DNA of 64,000 nt from Polynucleobacter alcilacus (GCF_018881545.1 NZ_JACVQD010000001.1:462039-526038); one strand, 5' to 3'; numbered from the stretch's first letter, positions 9,118 to 18,632 are shown. Notes: generated by a model not told the origin, from the sequence alone. Made by a program: numbers and translations.

Positions 9118-9885
9118 TTACTTGGCAGCTTTGTTAGTTGCTTTTGCTAGGCGCTGTCTTAATGCCTCATACAAGCATACGCCACTTGCAACCGAAACAT
9201 TCAAACTTTCTACCGCACCCTGCATTGGAATACGCACCAGCTCATCACAGTTCTCGCGCGTCAGGCGGCGCATACCCTCACCCTCAGCGCCCATCACAAT
9301 GGCAATGGGGCCAGTCAGATCTAAATCGTAGATGGATTTTTCAGCTTCATCATCTGTGCCAATGAGCCACACACCCGCTTCTTGCATCTCTTTCATACTG
9401 CGGACGAGGTTGGTTACGGTAATCACTGGAATCACTTCAGATGCACCACTAGAGACTTTACTAACGGTGGCATTAATTGAGGCTGAGCGATCTTTAGGGA
9501 CCACTACCGCATCAACACCAGCGCCATCGGCGACACGCAAACAGGCTCCAAAATTATGGGGATCTGTTACACCATCTAAGACCAGGAACAGCGGCTTCTT
9601 TGGCGTACCCTCTAAATCCTCTACCACTTCAGTAATGCTGCGCGCAATGGTCATCTTTTCAGCTAAGGCAACGACACCTTGATGGCGATCATGACCGGCT
9701 AATTTATGCAGACGCTCTGCATCGGCAGCATGTAAGCGTTCACCCAAACTCTCTTCAGCTTGCTTTAAGAAATCCCCCATCCGCCTATCACGACGACTCG
9801 GATCAAAATACACAGACTTCAGGCTATCTGGATCTACGCGCAAACGTGCTTGTACCGCATGAAAGCCTACTAATATTTGTTTCAT
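9118..9885 (-). CDS. rlmB: 23S rRNA (guanosine-2'-O-)-methyltransferase RlmB
   Basis: SpoU-family SAM-dependent methyltransferase that methylates G2251 in the ribosomal P loop. 255 residues. The N-terminal substrate-binding domain starts '[16 protein letters not shown]'. The trefoil-knot motifs follow: '[22 protein letters not shown]' (motif 1), '[10 protein letters not shown]' (motif 2) and '[18 protein letters not shown]' (motif 3). It follows rnr by 14 bp, the same rnr-rlmB pairing as in E. coli, so the two are very probably co-transcribed. Confidence 0.95.
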   Translation of the reverse strand: MKQILVGFHAVQARLRVDPDSLKSVYFDPSRRDRRMGDFLKQAEESLGERLHAADAERLHKLAGHDRHQGVVALAEKMTIARSITEVVEDLEGTPKKPLFLVLDGVTDPHNFGACLRVADGAGVDAVVVPKDRSASINATVSKVSSGASEVIPVITVTNLVRSMKEMQEAGVWLIGTDDEAEKSIYDLDLTGPIAIVMGAEGEGMRRLTRENCDELVRIPMQGAVESLNVSVASGVCLYEALRQRLAKATNKAAK

Positions 9886-9899
9886 TGTTTACTTAATCT

Positions 9900-12284
9900 T
9901 TATTTTCGACGAGCATTGGTGCTACGGACTGGCGGCTTTGTGCCAGCAGGCTTGCCAACAGAACGCCCTGGCTTGTTGGATTTGCCATTTTTGCGACTAG
10001 CCTTACTCTTCGATTGGGTGGCACCCAATGTGCCAGCAGATTTAGCGGCATTGACATTCACTCCACCCGGTTTTTGCGGGGTTTTGTTGTCAGCCCTATT
10101 CCGCTTAGGGGCGGCCCTCTTATTCGGTTTTCCGGTATCGGTAGCGAGTAATAATTGCCTACGATTAGCAGAACCACCGGGCTCAGCACCCATTGATTTC
10201 ACCAGACTAAATTCAATCTTGCGAGCATCGAGATCAACGCGACTAACTAGCACATGTAAACGATCGCCTAAACGATAACGAATACCAGTGCGCTCGCCAC
10301 GCAATTCTTGACGAGCTTCGTCATACTGGAAATAATCTCCACCCAATTCAGTGACGTGAACCATGCCTTCAACAAACAGATTCTCGAGCTGAATAAATAA
10401 GCCAAAATTCGCTACGCCTGTGACTGTTCCGGCATATTCCTGACCAAGATGGTCGCGCATGTAGTAACACTTGAGCCACGCCTCGACATCGCGAGATGCT
10501 TCATCAGCACGTCGCTCATTGGAAGAGCAATGCACGCCTAACTGGCCCCAGATTGGTAAGGCGGCATTTGCGCCTTTTGGCAAGCGAGCCCCTTTTACTG
10601 GAGTAGCCTTAGCATCACTTTGGGATTTTTTCGCATTGACTGCATTTTCACGGCCTTTACCCTTACGTGGCAAAGTCAGATTCAAAGGTACTAGTGGTGG
10701 CAGAACCGGTACATAGGGCTTTTTCTGCAGAATCGATTTAATCACGCGATGGGTTAATAAATCGGGATAGCGCCGAATCGGGCTGGTGAAATGAGAATAC
10801 GCTGGATAAGCTAAACCGAAGTGACCTTCATTATCAGGTTGATACATTGCCTGCTGCATCGAACGCAATACAACTGATTGCAGCATATTGGCATCCGGGC
10901 GCTCTTTAACCTCACGCATGAGCTTTGCATAATCTCGAGGCTTAGGCTTATCGCCCCCATCCAATGACAGGCTTGAGGTTCTTAAAACTTGACGTAAGGT
11001 GGCCAATTTTTCTTCAGAGGGTTCACCGTGCACACGGTAAAGACTTAAATGTTTATTCTTATCAATAAAGTCTGCAGCGCAAACGTTGGCCGTCAGCATG
11101 CACTCTTCAATCAGGCGATGGGCATCATTACGCAGGCGTGGCTCAATCCGCAGGATCTTGCCAAGCTCATTACTAATAATTTGTGTCTCAGTAGTTTCAA
11201 ACTCAATCGCACCCCGCTTCTCACGAGCAGACAAAAGAATCTTGAATAAAGAGTAGAGATTAGTTAGTAAAGGACGGAACTGCGCAAAGCGCGCTGCTTC
11301 AGGGCCTTTACTATTGGAAAGGATTTCCCAAACCGTATCGTAAGTAAAGCGCTGAGCTGAATGCATGACTGCTGGATAGAACTGGTACGCCAAAACAATG
11401 CCGTTGTTATCTACTACAGAGTCACAGACCATACAAAGACGGTCGACACCGGGGTTTAAGGAGCACAGGCCATTGGAGATCTTCTCAGGCAGCATGGGAA
11501 TAACGCGCCTTGGGAAATAGACTGAAGTGGCACGCAGTAGGCCTTCGTCGTCCAAAGGATGCCCAGGCTTAACGTAATGCGAAACATCGGCAATCGCCAC
11601 AATCAAACGCCAAGCTTTAGTCTTGCCGTACATGATCGGCTCACAATACACCGCATCATCAAAGTCTCTGGCATCTGCGCCATCAATCGTAACTAGGGGC
11701 ACATCCCGTAAATCAACCCGACCTTCTAGATCTGCTTGCTGAACTGTATCTGGTAAGGCAGCTGCTTCTTTCTTAGCAGCAGTGGAGAATTCATGTGGCA
11801 CGCCATATTTGCGTACGGCGATTTCGATCTCCATACCAGGATCATCGATCTCACCTAAGACCTCAACTACGCGACCAACTGCTTGACGATAGCTATCTGG
11901 GTAATCAATAATCTCCACGCTCACTACTTGGCCTAACTTTGCTGCACCTTGCCCTTTGGGTGGGATCAAAATGTCGTGGCCAATGCGTTTATCTTCTGGC
12001 GCCACAATCAGCACACCATTTTCATTTAAAAGGCGACCAATCACGACTTTGTTTGCGTGTAGAACGACCTCAACAATCTGCCCTTCTGGACGACCACGTC
12101 GATCGGCTCCCAATACTCTGACATTGACTCTATCGCCGTGCATGACGCGGGACATCTCTCGTTCAGAGAGAAAAATATCTTCACCACCATCATCGGGAAT
12201 GACAAATCCAAATCCATCTCGGTGACCCTGAACTGTTCCTAAACGGTCAGCCTCACGTGGCACCAAGTCTTTTGCTTTACGCAT
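9900..12284 (-). CDS. rnr: ribonuclease R
   Basis: Processive 3'-5' exoribonuclease for structured RNA. 794 residues in the order: cold-shock domains from the first residues ('GTVQGHRDGFGFVIPD'), RNB catalytic domain with 'IDGADARDFDDAVYCE' (metal-binding aspartates), S1 domain ('GTVTGVANFGLFIQLENLFVEGMVHV') and a very basic Lys/Arg-rich tail. It lacks the N-terminal helix-turn-helix of E. coli RNase R. A low-complexity, Lys-rich insert lies before the 'GVHCSSNERRADEASRDVE' segment. GAAGGA precedes the ATG. Upstream, across a divergent gap, is tRNA-Leu. Confidence 0.95.
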   Translation of the reverse strand: MRKAKDLVPREADRLGTVQGHRDGFGFVIPDDGGEDIFLSEREMSRVMHGDRVNVRVLGADRRGRPEGQIVEVVLHANKVVIGRLLNENGVLIVAPEDKRIGHDILIPPKGQGAAKLGQVVSVEIIDYPDSYRQAVGRVVEVLGEIDDPGMEIEIAVRKYGVPHEFSTAAKKEAAALPDTVQQADLEGRVDLRDVPLVTIDGADARDFDDAVYCEPIMYGKTKAWRLIVAIADVSHYVKPGHPLDDEGLLRATSVYFPRRVIPMLPEKISNGLCSLNPGVDRLCMVCDSVVDNNGIVLAYQFYPAVMHSAQRFTYDTVWEILSNSKGPEAARFAQFRPLLTNLYSLFKILLSAREKRGAIEFETTETQIISNELGKILRIEPRLRNDAHRLIEECMLTANVCAADFIDKNKHLSLYRVHGEPSEEKLATLRQVLRTSSLSLDGGDKPKPRDYAKLMREVKERPDANMLQSVVLRSMQQAMYQPDNEGHFGLAYPAYSHFTSPIRRYPDLLTHRVIKSILQKKPYVPVLPPLVPLNLTLPRKGKGRENAVNAKKSQSDAKATPVKGARLPKGANAALPIWGQLGVHCSSNERRADEASRDVEAWLKCYYMRDHLGQEYAGTVTGVANFGLFIQLENLFVEGMVHVTELGGDYFQYDEARQELRGERTGIRYRLGDRLHVLVSRVDLDARKIEFSLVKSMGAEPGGSANRRQLLLATDTGKPNKRAAPKRNRADNKTPQKPGGVNVNAAKSAGTLGATQSKSKASRKNGKSNKPGRSVGKPAGTKPPVRSTNARRK

Positions 12285-12427
12285 TTAATTCCTTCGGCAA
12301 TACCTGCCCTTGCTATATATCTACTGATATCTATTTTTGTTATGAATAAGGCTACTGTATCAAACCACTGAGTCTGAAGAGAAAAAGCTAAATTGGCCTG
12401 GAAAAGGTTCAAATACGCCCATCCCTC

Positions 12428-12433
12428 TATAAT
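12428..12433 (+). promoter_or_regulatory. -10 element of tRNA-Leu promoter
   Basis: Perfect TATAAT 8 bp upstream of the tRNA. No convincing -35 hexamer is visible at 16-18 bp. Confidence 0.5.
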
Positions 12434-12441
12434 AGTGGCAT

Positions 12442-12528
12442 GCCCAGGTGGCGAAATTGGTAGACGCACCAGCTTCAGGTGCTGGCGATCGTAAGGTTGT
12501 GGGGGTTCGAGTCCCTTCCTGGGCACCA
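12442..12528 (+). tRNA. tRNA-Leu (anticodon CAG)
   Basis: 87 nt including an encoded CCA end. The acceptor stem GCCCAGG (12442-12448) pairs with CCTGGGC (12518-12524), followed by discriminator A and CCA. The anticodon loop in CCAGC-TTCAGGT-GCTGG reads CAG. A long variable arm, GGTTCGAGTCC as T arm and TTGGTAGAC in the D loop mark it as class II tRNA-Leu. Downstream, TTAACTG/CAGTTAA (about 12537-12560) can form a hairpin without a T run. The rest of the gap to 12718 shows nothing recognisable. Confidence 0.97.
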
Positions 12529-12718
12529 AACACAGCTTAACTGCGCTCTGCGCCAGTTAATACAAGGCCATTATAAAGAAAATTGGCTCATTTCTACATA
12601 AAACTACATAAGATTTATATCAGGGCAGCTCAATAGATTATGAGCCCCCAGTTGAAGATCTAAGCCTAGAAGACACAGTAGTACCTTTGAGGCCTACATT
12701 ATTTCTATCTTTTACTCT

Positions 12719-13522
12719 TTAGGCGTAAATGCTCTCATGATGTGAATGCTCATAACGATGCATCCATCCTAAACCAGCGGCAGTATTTTTTAACGGTTTG
12801 TATTCACAACCAATCCAACCTTTGTAAGCAATTTGATCTAACAAGCCAAACAAATAGTCGTAGTTGATTTCACCAGTACCTGGCTCGTTTCGTCCCGGGT
12901 TATCCGCTAACTGAATATGCGCAATACGGGGTAAATACTTTTGAATTGTGTTGGCAATCTCCCCTTCCATGCGCTGTGCATGGTAGATGTCATATTGCAG
13001 ATACAGATTATCTGAACCAAGCTCATCCATGATGTCGATCGCTTGTTGGGTTTTGGATAAATAAAACCCAGGAATGTCAAAAGTATTGATTGGTTCGATG
13101 AGTAGTTTGATATTCGCTCTTTTTAATTGCTCAGCAGCGTATTTCAAATTACTGACAAAAGTATCGTGGACTAGTTTGGCATCTACTCCAGCTGGCGTTT
13201 TACCAGCCAAGCAATTGACCTGACCGACATTGAGGTAGGTAGCATATTCAATTGCCTTGGCAACTCCAGAGCGAAATTCTTCGACGCGGTCTGGATGACA
13301 AGCGATACCGCGCTCTCCTGCATCCCAATCCCCTGCTGGTAAGTTATGCAAAACGAGCTTGAGCTCATAGGTATCGAGATTTGATTTGATTTCGCTAGCT
13401 TCAAAAGCATAAGGAAATAGAAACTCAACTGCTTTGAAACCTCCAATCTTGGCTAGCGCAAAACGCTCCAAAAATGGTTTTTCATTAAACAACATTGTGA
13501 GGTTAGCTGCAAACTTAGGCAT
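12719..13522 (-). CDS. hyi: hydroxypyruvate isomerase
   Basis: Interconverts hydroxypyruvate and tartronate semialdehyde in glyoxylate catabolism. The 267-residue TIM-barrel protein has the family features 'MPKFAANLTMLFNE', 'HNLPAGDWDAGERGIACHP', 'LLIEPINTFDIPGFYL' (metal-binding glutamate), 'QYDIYHAQRMEG' and 'IQLADNPGRNEPGTGEINY'. It follows gcl by 62 bp on the same strand, and the pair acts on the same intermediate. No terminator is obvious before the tRNA-Leu region. Confidence 0.94.
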   Translation of the reverse strand: MPKFAANLTMLFNEKPFLERFALAKIGGFKAVEFLFPYAFEASEIKSNLDTYELKLVLHNLPAGDWDAGERGIACHPDRVEEFRSGVAKAIEYATYLNVGQVNCLAGKTPAGVDAKLVHDTFVSNLKYAAEQLKRANIKLLIEPINTFDIPGFYLSKTQQAIDIMDELGSDNLYLQYDIYHAQRMEGEIANTIQKYLPRIAHIQLADNPGRNEPGTGEINYDYLFGLLDQIAYKGWIGCEYKPLKNTAAGLGWMHRYEHSHHESIYA

Positions 13523-13584
13523 TCCTATTCCTTAATAACAATCAAACTGAACGATACATGGATAAATTCAAGGCAATGAAGCGA

Positions 13585-15375
13585 TTACTCTAGGAGACCG
13601 GCGGCTACCAATCCCTCAGTTCCAGCGGGATGCCGGCAATCAATATCTTCAAATTCATTCACATTATTAATTTCAGTACCCATCGCAATATTGGTGATCT
13701 TTTCTAGAATGATCTCCACTACTACCGGAACACGATGCTCTTTGGCCATCTTTTGCGCCTCAATCAATGCAGCATTGATTTTATTTGGATCCGAGACTCT
13801 GATAGCTTTGCAACCAAGCCCTTCAACGACTTGAACGTGATCTACGCCATAGCCCTTCAGGGTTTGATCGTCGACGTTGATATTGTCAAAAGCAAGTTGT
13901 ACACAATAATCCATCTCAAAACCACGCTGCGCCTGACGAATTAATCCTAAATAACTGTTATTCACCAAGACCATCACTAATGGCAAATTAAATTGTGCGC
14001 CAACTGCTAATTCCTCAATCAAGAATTGGAAGTCGTAGTCACCAGCAAGTCCAACTACAGTCTTGGTTGTATCGGAGGCCAATGCACCTAATGCAGCTGG
14101 AATTGTCCAGCCAAGGGGGCCAGCTTGACCGCAGTTAATCCATTGACGAGCACCGTAGATATTTAAGAATTGACCACCAGCAATTTGCGATAGGCCAATA
14201 GTCGATACATATACAGTGTCACGACCAAATACGGAATTCATCTCTTGATAGACGCGTTGTGGCTTGATGGGCACATTATCAAAGTTGGTTTTACGGTGCA
14301 TCAAGTTCTTACGCTCCTGGCAACGCTCAACCCATTCAGTGTAATTAGTAAGCTTGCCTTTTGCTTTCCATTCCTTAGCAACTTCAACAAATAACTCTAA
14401 CGCTGCTTTTGCATCTGAAACAATGCCGTAGTCGGGATTAAATACGCGACCAATTTGGGTTGGCTCAATGTCAACGTGAATAAACTTGCGATCTTTGCAA
14501 TACACATCGATTGATCCAGTGTGGCGGTTAGCCCAGCGGTTACCAATACCCAAAACAAAATCACTAGCTAGCATGGTGGCATTACCATAGCGGTGTGAGG
14601 TTTGAAGACCAACCATACCGGCCATCAATGGATGATCATCCGGAATGGTTCCCCAACCCATTAGGGTTGGGATCACTGGAATACCAGTCAATTCTGCAAA
14701 CTCCACTAATAGAGCATCTGCATCAGCGTTAATAATGCCGCCGCCAGCAACAATTAATGGCTTTTTGGCAGACATCAACATTTCGAGCGCTTTTTCGATC
14801 TGCTTGCGGCTAGCTGCTGGTTTGTATACCGGCAATGGCTCATACGTATCGATATCAAATTCAATTTCAGCTAATTGAACATCAATCGGCAAGTCGATTA
14901 ATACTGGGCCGGGGCGGCCTGAACGCATCAAATGAAATGCCTGTTGGAAAACCCGAGGCACTAAGCCAGGCTCACGAACCGTTACAGACATCTTTGTTAC
15001 TGGCTTAGAAATCGTCTCAATATCAACAGCCTGAAAATCTTCTTTATAAAGACGAGCTCGTGGAGCTTGTCCAGTAATGCAGAGAATGGGAATAGAGTCA
15101 GCGCTTGCGGAATACAGTCCTGTAATCATGTCAGTTCCGGCTGGGCCGGAAGTGCCGATACAAACACCAATGTTGCCTGCTTTAGCTCTTGTGTAACCTT
15201 CAGCCATGTGTGAAGCGCCTTCAACATGTCGGGCTAGGATATGCGTAATTGACTGACGTTCGCGTAATTGTGCGTAAAGTGGATTAATAGCAGCTCCAGG
15301 AACACCAAAAGCAGTGGTGATACCTTCTTTTTCCATCACCAATACTGCTGCCATTGCGGCCTTCATCTTTGCCAT
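13585..15375 (-). CDS. gcl: glyoxylate carboligase (tartronate-semialdehyde synthase)
   Basis: ThDP- and FAD-dependent enzyme joining two glyoxylates to tartronate semialdehyde and CO2. 596 residues, family length. The usual catalytic glutamate of ThDP enzymes is Val51 here ('[13 protein letters not shown]'), the hallmark of true Gcl. The C-terminal '[21 protein letters not shown]' holds the ThDP/Mg motif, with '[11 protein letters not shown]' following. ATG preceded by TAGGAG. It is divergent from a LysR gene, and the gap holds a 17-bp inverted repeat (15455-15471) about 88 bp before the start, a likely activator site. Confidence 0.96.
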   Translation of the reverse strand: MAKMKAAMAAVLVMEKEGITTAFGVPGAAINPLYAQLRERQSITHILARHVEGASHMAEGYTRAKAGNIGVCIGTSGPAGTDMITGLYSASADSIPILCITGQAPRARLYKEDFQAVDIETISKPVTKMSVTVREPGLVPRVFQQAFHLMRSGRPGPVLIDLPIDVQLAEIEFDIDTYEPLPVYKPAASRKQIEKALEMLMSAKKPLIVAGGGIINADADALLVEFAELTGIPVIPTLMGWGTIPDDHPLMAGMVGLQTSHRYGNATMLASDFVLGIGNRWANRHTGSIDVYCKDRKFIHVDIEPTQIGRVFNPDYGIVSDAKAALELFVEVAKEWKAKGKLTNYTEWVERCQERKNLMHRKTNFDNVPIKPQRVYQEMNSVFGRDTVYVSTIGLSQIAGGQFLNIYGARQWINCGQAGPLGWTIPAALGALASDTTKTVVGLAGDYDFQFLIEELAVGAQFNLPLVMVLVNNSYLGLIRQAQRGFEMDYCVQLAFDNINVDDQTLKGYGVDHVQVVEGLGCKAIRVSDPNKINAALIEAQKMAKEHRVPVVVEIILEKITNIAMGTEINNVNEFEDIDCRHPAGTEGLVAAGLLE

Positions 15376-15454
15376 GATTAATCTCCTATTTTTGCGATGA
15401 GTGAATCATCTTCAAATTCGGCCAACTTGGGAACCTCACCAAATCTATATCTAG

Positions 15455-15471
15455 TATTCCGTGGTGGAATA
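15455..15471. promoter_or_regulatory. inverted-repeat operator between gcl and lysR
   Basis: TATTCC-GTGGT-GGAATA, a perfect 6-bp dyad with a 5-bp spacer that also satisfies the LysR T-N11-A rule (T15457, A15469). The same dyad recurs at 17604-17620 upstream of the PanE-like gene. Probably bound by the adjacent LysR protein. Confidence 0.65.
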
Positions 15472-15509
15472 GTGTAAAAAGTCTCTTATTAGCCCCAAAA
15501 AGATAAAAC

Positions 15510-16433
15510 ATGGATCGTGTACAAGGCATATCGCTCTTTATTCGAGTGGTTGAAACAGGCTCATTTAGCAAGGCTGCAGAAGATTTAGGTATTACACAGC
15601 CTACCGCAACCAAATTCGTTGCCAGTATGGAGAAACGCTTGGGCACCCTCTTATTGCACCGCAGCACAAGAGGCGTTACCCCCACTGAAATCGGCAAGAT
15701 TTATTACGAGAAATGTAAAGGGATTGCACGAGAAATCGAAGAGGCCGATGACTTGGCCTCTCTCATGCAGTCGAAAGTGCGTGGCAAACTCACCATCAGC
15801 TCCTCTGTCGCTTTCGGACGACGCGTCCTCATGCATTCTATTTTGGAGTTTATGTCTCACCACCCAGAGTTAGAGGTCAATCTGGATATGGATGATCGCT
15901 ACATCAACCTGATTGAACAAGGAGTGGATCTGGCTATACGGATGCGTCGTTTGCCAGACTCTTCTCTTGGCTCTCGCTTCTTAGGTTTAAATCCTTGGGT
16001 CTTGGTGGCCAACCCCAAATACCTTAAGGACCACCCTGCTCCAAAAAAACCTGAGGATATTCGCAACCATCATGCGCTGATTTACACCACCGCTCAAGGT
16101 GATCATCGTTGGAGTTTTACAAACGGTAATAATCAAAACGAAATTATTGAAGTAAAAGGTCCATTTACCTCTAATAACCTATCGTCGATTTTGGCAGCCG
16201 CCAGGATTGGCATGGGCTTAGCAGCTCTTCCCTGGTATGTAGCGCACCAATCAGTCAAAGATCAGATTCTTGAACCTGTGATGCTAGATTGGACGCTTCC
16301 TACGCAAGAAATTCATGCGGTATTTTCATCACCAAAACATGTGCCAACTAAAGTGAGCCAATGTATTGATTGGCTACAGGGGCAATTTAAAGGGGAATGG
16401 TGGAAGGATATGACGACTGGAAAATCAGAATAA
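15510..16433 (+). CDS. LysR-family transcriptional regulator
   Basis: 307-residue LysR protein: N-terminal winged helix-turn-helix ('MDRVQGISLFIRVVETGSFSKAAEDLGITQPTAT' region, residues 1-60), then the effector-binding domain with 'GKLTISSSVAFGR', 'GVDLAIRMRRLPDSSL' and 'GMGLAALPWYVA'. It resembles the CrgA-like branch. Divergent from gcl with a shared operator, which argues that it controls gcl-hyi and probably itself. The inducer is unknown; glyoxylate or hydroxypyruvate-type compounds are the natural guess. Confidence 0.92.
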   Translation: MDRVQGISLFIRVVETGSFSKAAEDLGITQPTATKFVASMEKRLGTLLLHRSTRGVTPTEIGKIYYEKCKGIAREIEEADDLASLMQSKVRGKLTISSSVAFGRRVLMHSILEFMSHHPELEVNLDMDDRYINLIEQGVDLAIRMRRLPDSSLGSRFLGLNPWVLVANPKYLKDHPAPKKPEDIRNHHALIYTTAQGDHRWSFTNGNNQNEIIEVKGPFTSNNLSSILAAARIGMGLAALPWYVAHQSVKDQILEPVMLDWTLPTQEIHAVFSSPKHVPTKVSQCIDWLQGQFKGEWWKDMTTGKSE

Positions 16434-16459
16434 AAAAACCCCGCCTTCAAGAGGCGGGG
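16432..16459 (-). terminator. rho-independent terminator of the PanE-like gene
   Basis: Stem CCCCGCCT (16439-16446) with AGGCGGGG (16452-16459) and loop TCAAG. The T run (16432-16438 read as the complement) lies on the minus-strand exit side, so it stops leftward transcription from 16502. It may also weakly stop the converging lysR transcript. Confidence 0.8.
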
Positions 16460-16501
16460 AAAGTGACAACATAGATACTACATGACTTCGATACTTAAAG
16501 C

Positions 16502-17515
16502 TCAAGCAACCTGGGGTAAAGATAAACGCCCTTGAGATGTTTGAACCTTAGTGTTCAGTAATTTAGTCAAAGCAAATACAGTACTTAAACAGGGTGTTGG
16601 CGTATCAGTTATCCGCCCCATCTCAATCACAGATCCAAGAAGCGCATCGATTTCCAGACTATTGCCAGCCTCTAAATCCTGCAACATGGAAGTTTTATGT
16701 TTACCTACTTTTTCGGCTCCATTAATGCGGCGTTCAATATCTACCCTAAACACCACGCCTAATTTTTCTGCGATTGCCTGGGCTTCAGCCATCATATTGC
16801 GAGCCAAATCTTTGGTTAAGGGATATTGGCAGATTCCCTCCAAATGCTCATGAGTTAAGGCACTGATCGGGTTAAAAGTCATATTGCCCCACAACTTCAG
16901 CCAAATTTCACCCCGAATATCTTCCAATATCGGGGATTTAAATCCGGCATCAGTCATTATTTGAGAAATTGCTTTAACGCGCTCAGATACCGAACCATCG
17001 AGCTCACCAAGCGGAAAGCGATTACCCTCTACATGGCGAATAACACCAGGAGACTCAGTGTAAGTGGCAGGATATACAACACAGCCAATAATATTCTGTG
17101 GATCAATTTTTTTCATAATCAAACCGCCTGCATCAACAGCCTCTATGGGAAGATCGTGAAATTGGCCAGCGAGTTTTTGGAAATACCACCAGGGAATCCC
17201 GTTCTGCAGCGGAATTAAAACGGTATTCGGCCCCATAATTTTGGCCAAATCGTCAATAACCGGCTCCACTTGATGCGCTTTAACAGCCAGCATCACTACA
17301 TCTGGAGTTTCGACCTCGGTGATTTTTCCAACTACCTTTACCGCTGCAACGAGAGGCTGCGGCTCATCCTCCATGTGAAGGGTTAGCCCATTTTTCTGAA
17401 TAGCCTCTAAGGTAGCCCCCCTAGCAACCACCGTAACCTGATTGCCGGCCCTAGCCAATTTCGCCGCAAGATAGCCGCCGATTGCTCCACCACCGCCTAT
17501 GACACAGATGTTCAT
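16502..17515 (-). CDS. PanE/ApbA-family 2-dehydropantoate 2-reductase-like protein
   Basis: NAD(P)H-dependent ketoacid reductase fold, 337 residues from the ATG at 17515. That start places the Rossmann motif 'MNICVIGGGGAIGGYLA' at the very N-terminus, as usual. An upstream in-frame ATG at 17539 would add 8 residues. Family residues are present: 'AVKAHQ', 'PLQNGIPWW' and 'WLKLWGNMTFNPISALT' (catalytic Lys and Asn). It may be pantothenate PanE, but its own promoter carries the same 17-bp dyad as gcl. Reduction of a 2-keto acid of the glyoxylate/hydroxypyruvate pathway is therefore an attractive alternative. Many PanE-like paralogues have other substrates. Confidence 0.85.
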   Translation of the reverse strand: MNICVIGGGGAIGGYLAAKLARAGNQVTVVARGATLEAIQKNGLTLHMEDEPQPLVAAVKVVGKITEVETPDVVMLAVKAHQVEPVIDDLAKIMGPNTVLIPLQNGIPWWYFQKLAGQFHDLPIEAVDAGGLIMKKIDPQNIIGCVVYPATYTESPGVIRHVEGNRFPLGELDGSVSERVKAISQIMTDAGFKSPILEDIRGEIWLKLWGNMTFNPISALTHEHLEGICQYPLTKDLARNMMAEAQAIAEKLGVVFRVDIERRINGAEKVGKHKTSMLQDLEAGNSLEIDALLGSVIEMGRITDTPTPCLSTVFALTKLLNTKVQTSQGRLSLPQVA

Positions 17516-17603
17516 AAAGACCCCATAAGAACAGTACATTTATTATTAAGGCCATCATCCACAAAGCAATTGAATGTGAGAAGTGCGTAGATTCAATATG
17601 TAA

Positions 17604-17620
17604 TATTCCTCCACGGAATA
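17604..17620. promoter_or_regulatory. inverted-repeat operator upstream of PanE-like gene
   Basis: TATTCC-TCCAC-GGAATA, the same 6-bp dyad and spacer length as at 15455-15471. The spacer's complement, GTGGA, differs from the first site's GTGGT at one base. It is centred about 97 bp before the PanE-like ATG at 17515. Sequence identity over 16 of 17 positions (in opposite orientation) is strong evidence for a shared regulator. Confidence 0.65.
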
Positions 17621-17630
17621 GCTATGCAGC

Positions 17631-17657
17631 AAAAAACCCCGACAGGCGGGGTTTTTT
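17631..17657. terminator. bidirectional rho-independent terminator
   Basis: CCCCG (17637-17641) pairs with CGGGG (17647-17651), flanked by six A and six T. It ends the leftward aldolase-tautomerase operon (stop at 17682) and insulates the PanE-like promoter. Confidence 0.8.
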
Positions 17658-17681
17658 AGGATTCAAGACTTACTTGACAAA

Positions 17682-17864
17682 TTAATCACTCCATAACTTC
17701 CCCGCAGTCGCCCAATCTGATTTTTTAACATCCTGATAAATCACATCCACTGATTCCGCACTGCATCCCATAATTTTGACTGCCGCTTCAGTGATTGCCT
17801 TTGCATACTCGCGCTTTACATCCTCACTACGACCCTCAAATAGTTGAATTTGTATTAACGGCAC
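17682..17864 (-). CDS. 4-oxalocrotonate tautomerase family protein
   Basis: About 60-residue tautomerase. Starting at the GTG at 17864 gives M-P-L-I-Q-I, so that after methionine removal Pro1, the catalytic base of the whole family, is N-terminal. It also places GGGAG 6 nt upstream. The ATG at 17870 would put two residues before the proline and abut the ribosome binding site, so it is rejected. 'LFEGRSEDVKREYAKAITEAA' matches the 4-OT helix, with the usual Arg. It is coupled to the aldolase gene, whose stop codon overlaps the ribosome binding site. Substrate unknown. Confidence 0.85.
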   Translation of the reverse strand: MPLIQIQLFEGRSEDVKREYAKAITEAAVKIMGCSAESVDVIYQDVKKSDWATAGKLWSD

Positions 17865-17876
17865 AGCCATCTCCCA

Positions 17877-18632
17877 TCATTTATTGTTTAACAAACCTAG
17901 ATAAGCTGGCCACTCTATCTGGCCTTCGTTATCCCCATCACTACATAATTGCTGATTGGCTAACTGACAGATTGTCGAATCAGGAATAATCAGTCCATCT
18001 ATCTCCCCAGCCAATAGCTGAATTTTGCAAGCCTTATCTAGAACATCCATTAAATAAAATGCTTGCTGAATACTTGTGCCGCATACGATGCTGCCATGGT
18101 TTTCTAACAATAAAGCCTTTTTATTTCCAAGGGCCTTAATAAGCCCCTCTTGCTCAGTGGCTGATAAAGCTAATCCCTGATAGCGGTGCTTCGCAATATC
18201 ACCATAGAAGCGCAAAGCGTGTTGTGATATCGGCAATAAGCCTACTTTTTGCGCAGATACGGCAATGATCGAGTCGGTGTGTAAATGCAGCACACATACT
18301 GCATCAGGCCTGGCCGCATGAACTGCCCCATGAATCGCAAAACCAGATTTGTTCACCGGCCCAACGCCCGAGATGATCTCTCCTTGCAGATTCACTTTGA
18401 CTAGATTTTCTGGGGATACTTCATCAAAGCGCAAGCCAAATTGATTAATGAGGTAGGCGCCAGACTCATTTGGAACGCAAGCTGAAATATGGGTATAAAT
18501 TCCATCGTCCCAACGCTTCATTGCCGCAAGCTGATATGCCGCTGCTAGATGAATGCGAATTTCTTCCTCGGTGCCACTTTGATAATGGCTCATATTGTCT
18601 GTGGACTTAGTCCTCCCAAGGGAATCTTGCAC
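17877..18632 (-). CDS. class II aldolase/adducin-domain protein
   Basis: Zinc-dependent class II aldolase fold (fuculose-phosphate aldolase type), 251 residues. 'AIHGAVH', 'VLHLHTDS' (metal histidines) and 'ENHGSIVCG' (third histidine) are visible. The GTG at 18632 is taken as start because a strong GGAGGAG lies 7 nt before it; the next candidate, ATG 18593, has none. It overlaps the end of the 70-residue gene by 26 bp and is followed by the tautomerase. The neighbourhood with gcl/hyi suggests a hydroxy- or keto-acid substrate, such as an aldol or decarboxylation step, but this is not shown. Confidence 0.85.
   Translation of the reverse strand: MQDSLGRTKSTDNMSHYQSGTEEEIRIHLAAAYQLAAMKRWDDGIYTHISACVPNESGAYLINQFGLRFDEVSPENLVKVNLQGEIISGVGPVNKSGFAIHGAVHAARPDAVCVLHLHTDSIIAVSAQKVGLLPISQHALRFYGDIAKHRYQGLALSATEQEGLIKALGNKKALLLENHGSIVCGTSIQQAFYLMDVLDKACKIQLLAGEIDGLIIPDSTICQLANQQLCSDGDNEGQIEWPAYLGLLNNK

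Noticed and set aside
12529..12718. Integration scar downstream of tRNA-Leu
   Set aside because: tRNA 3' ends are common phage targets, but there is no integrase fragment and no second copy of the tRNA end in the window.
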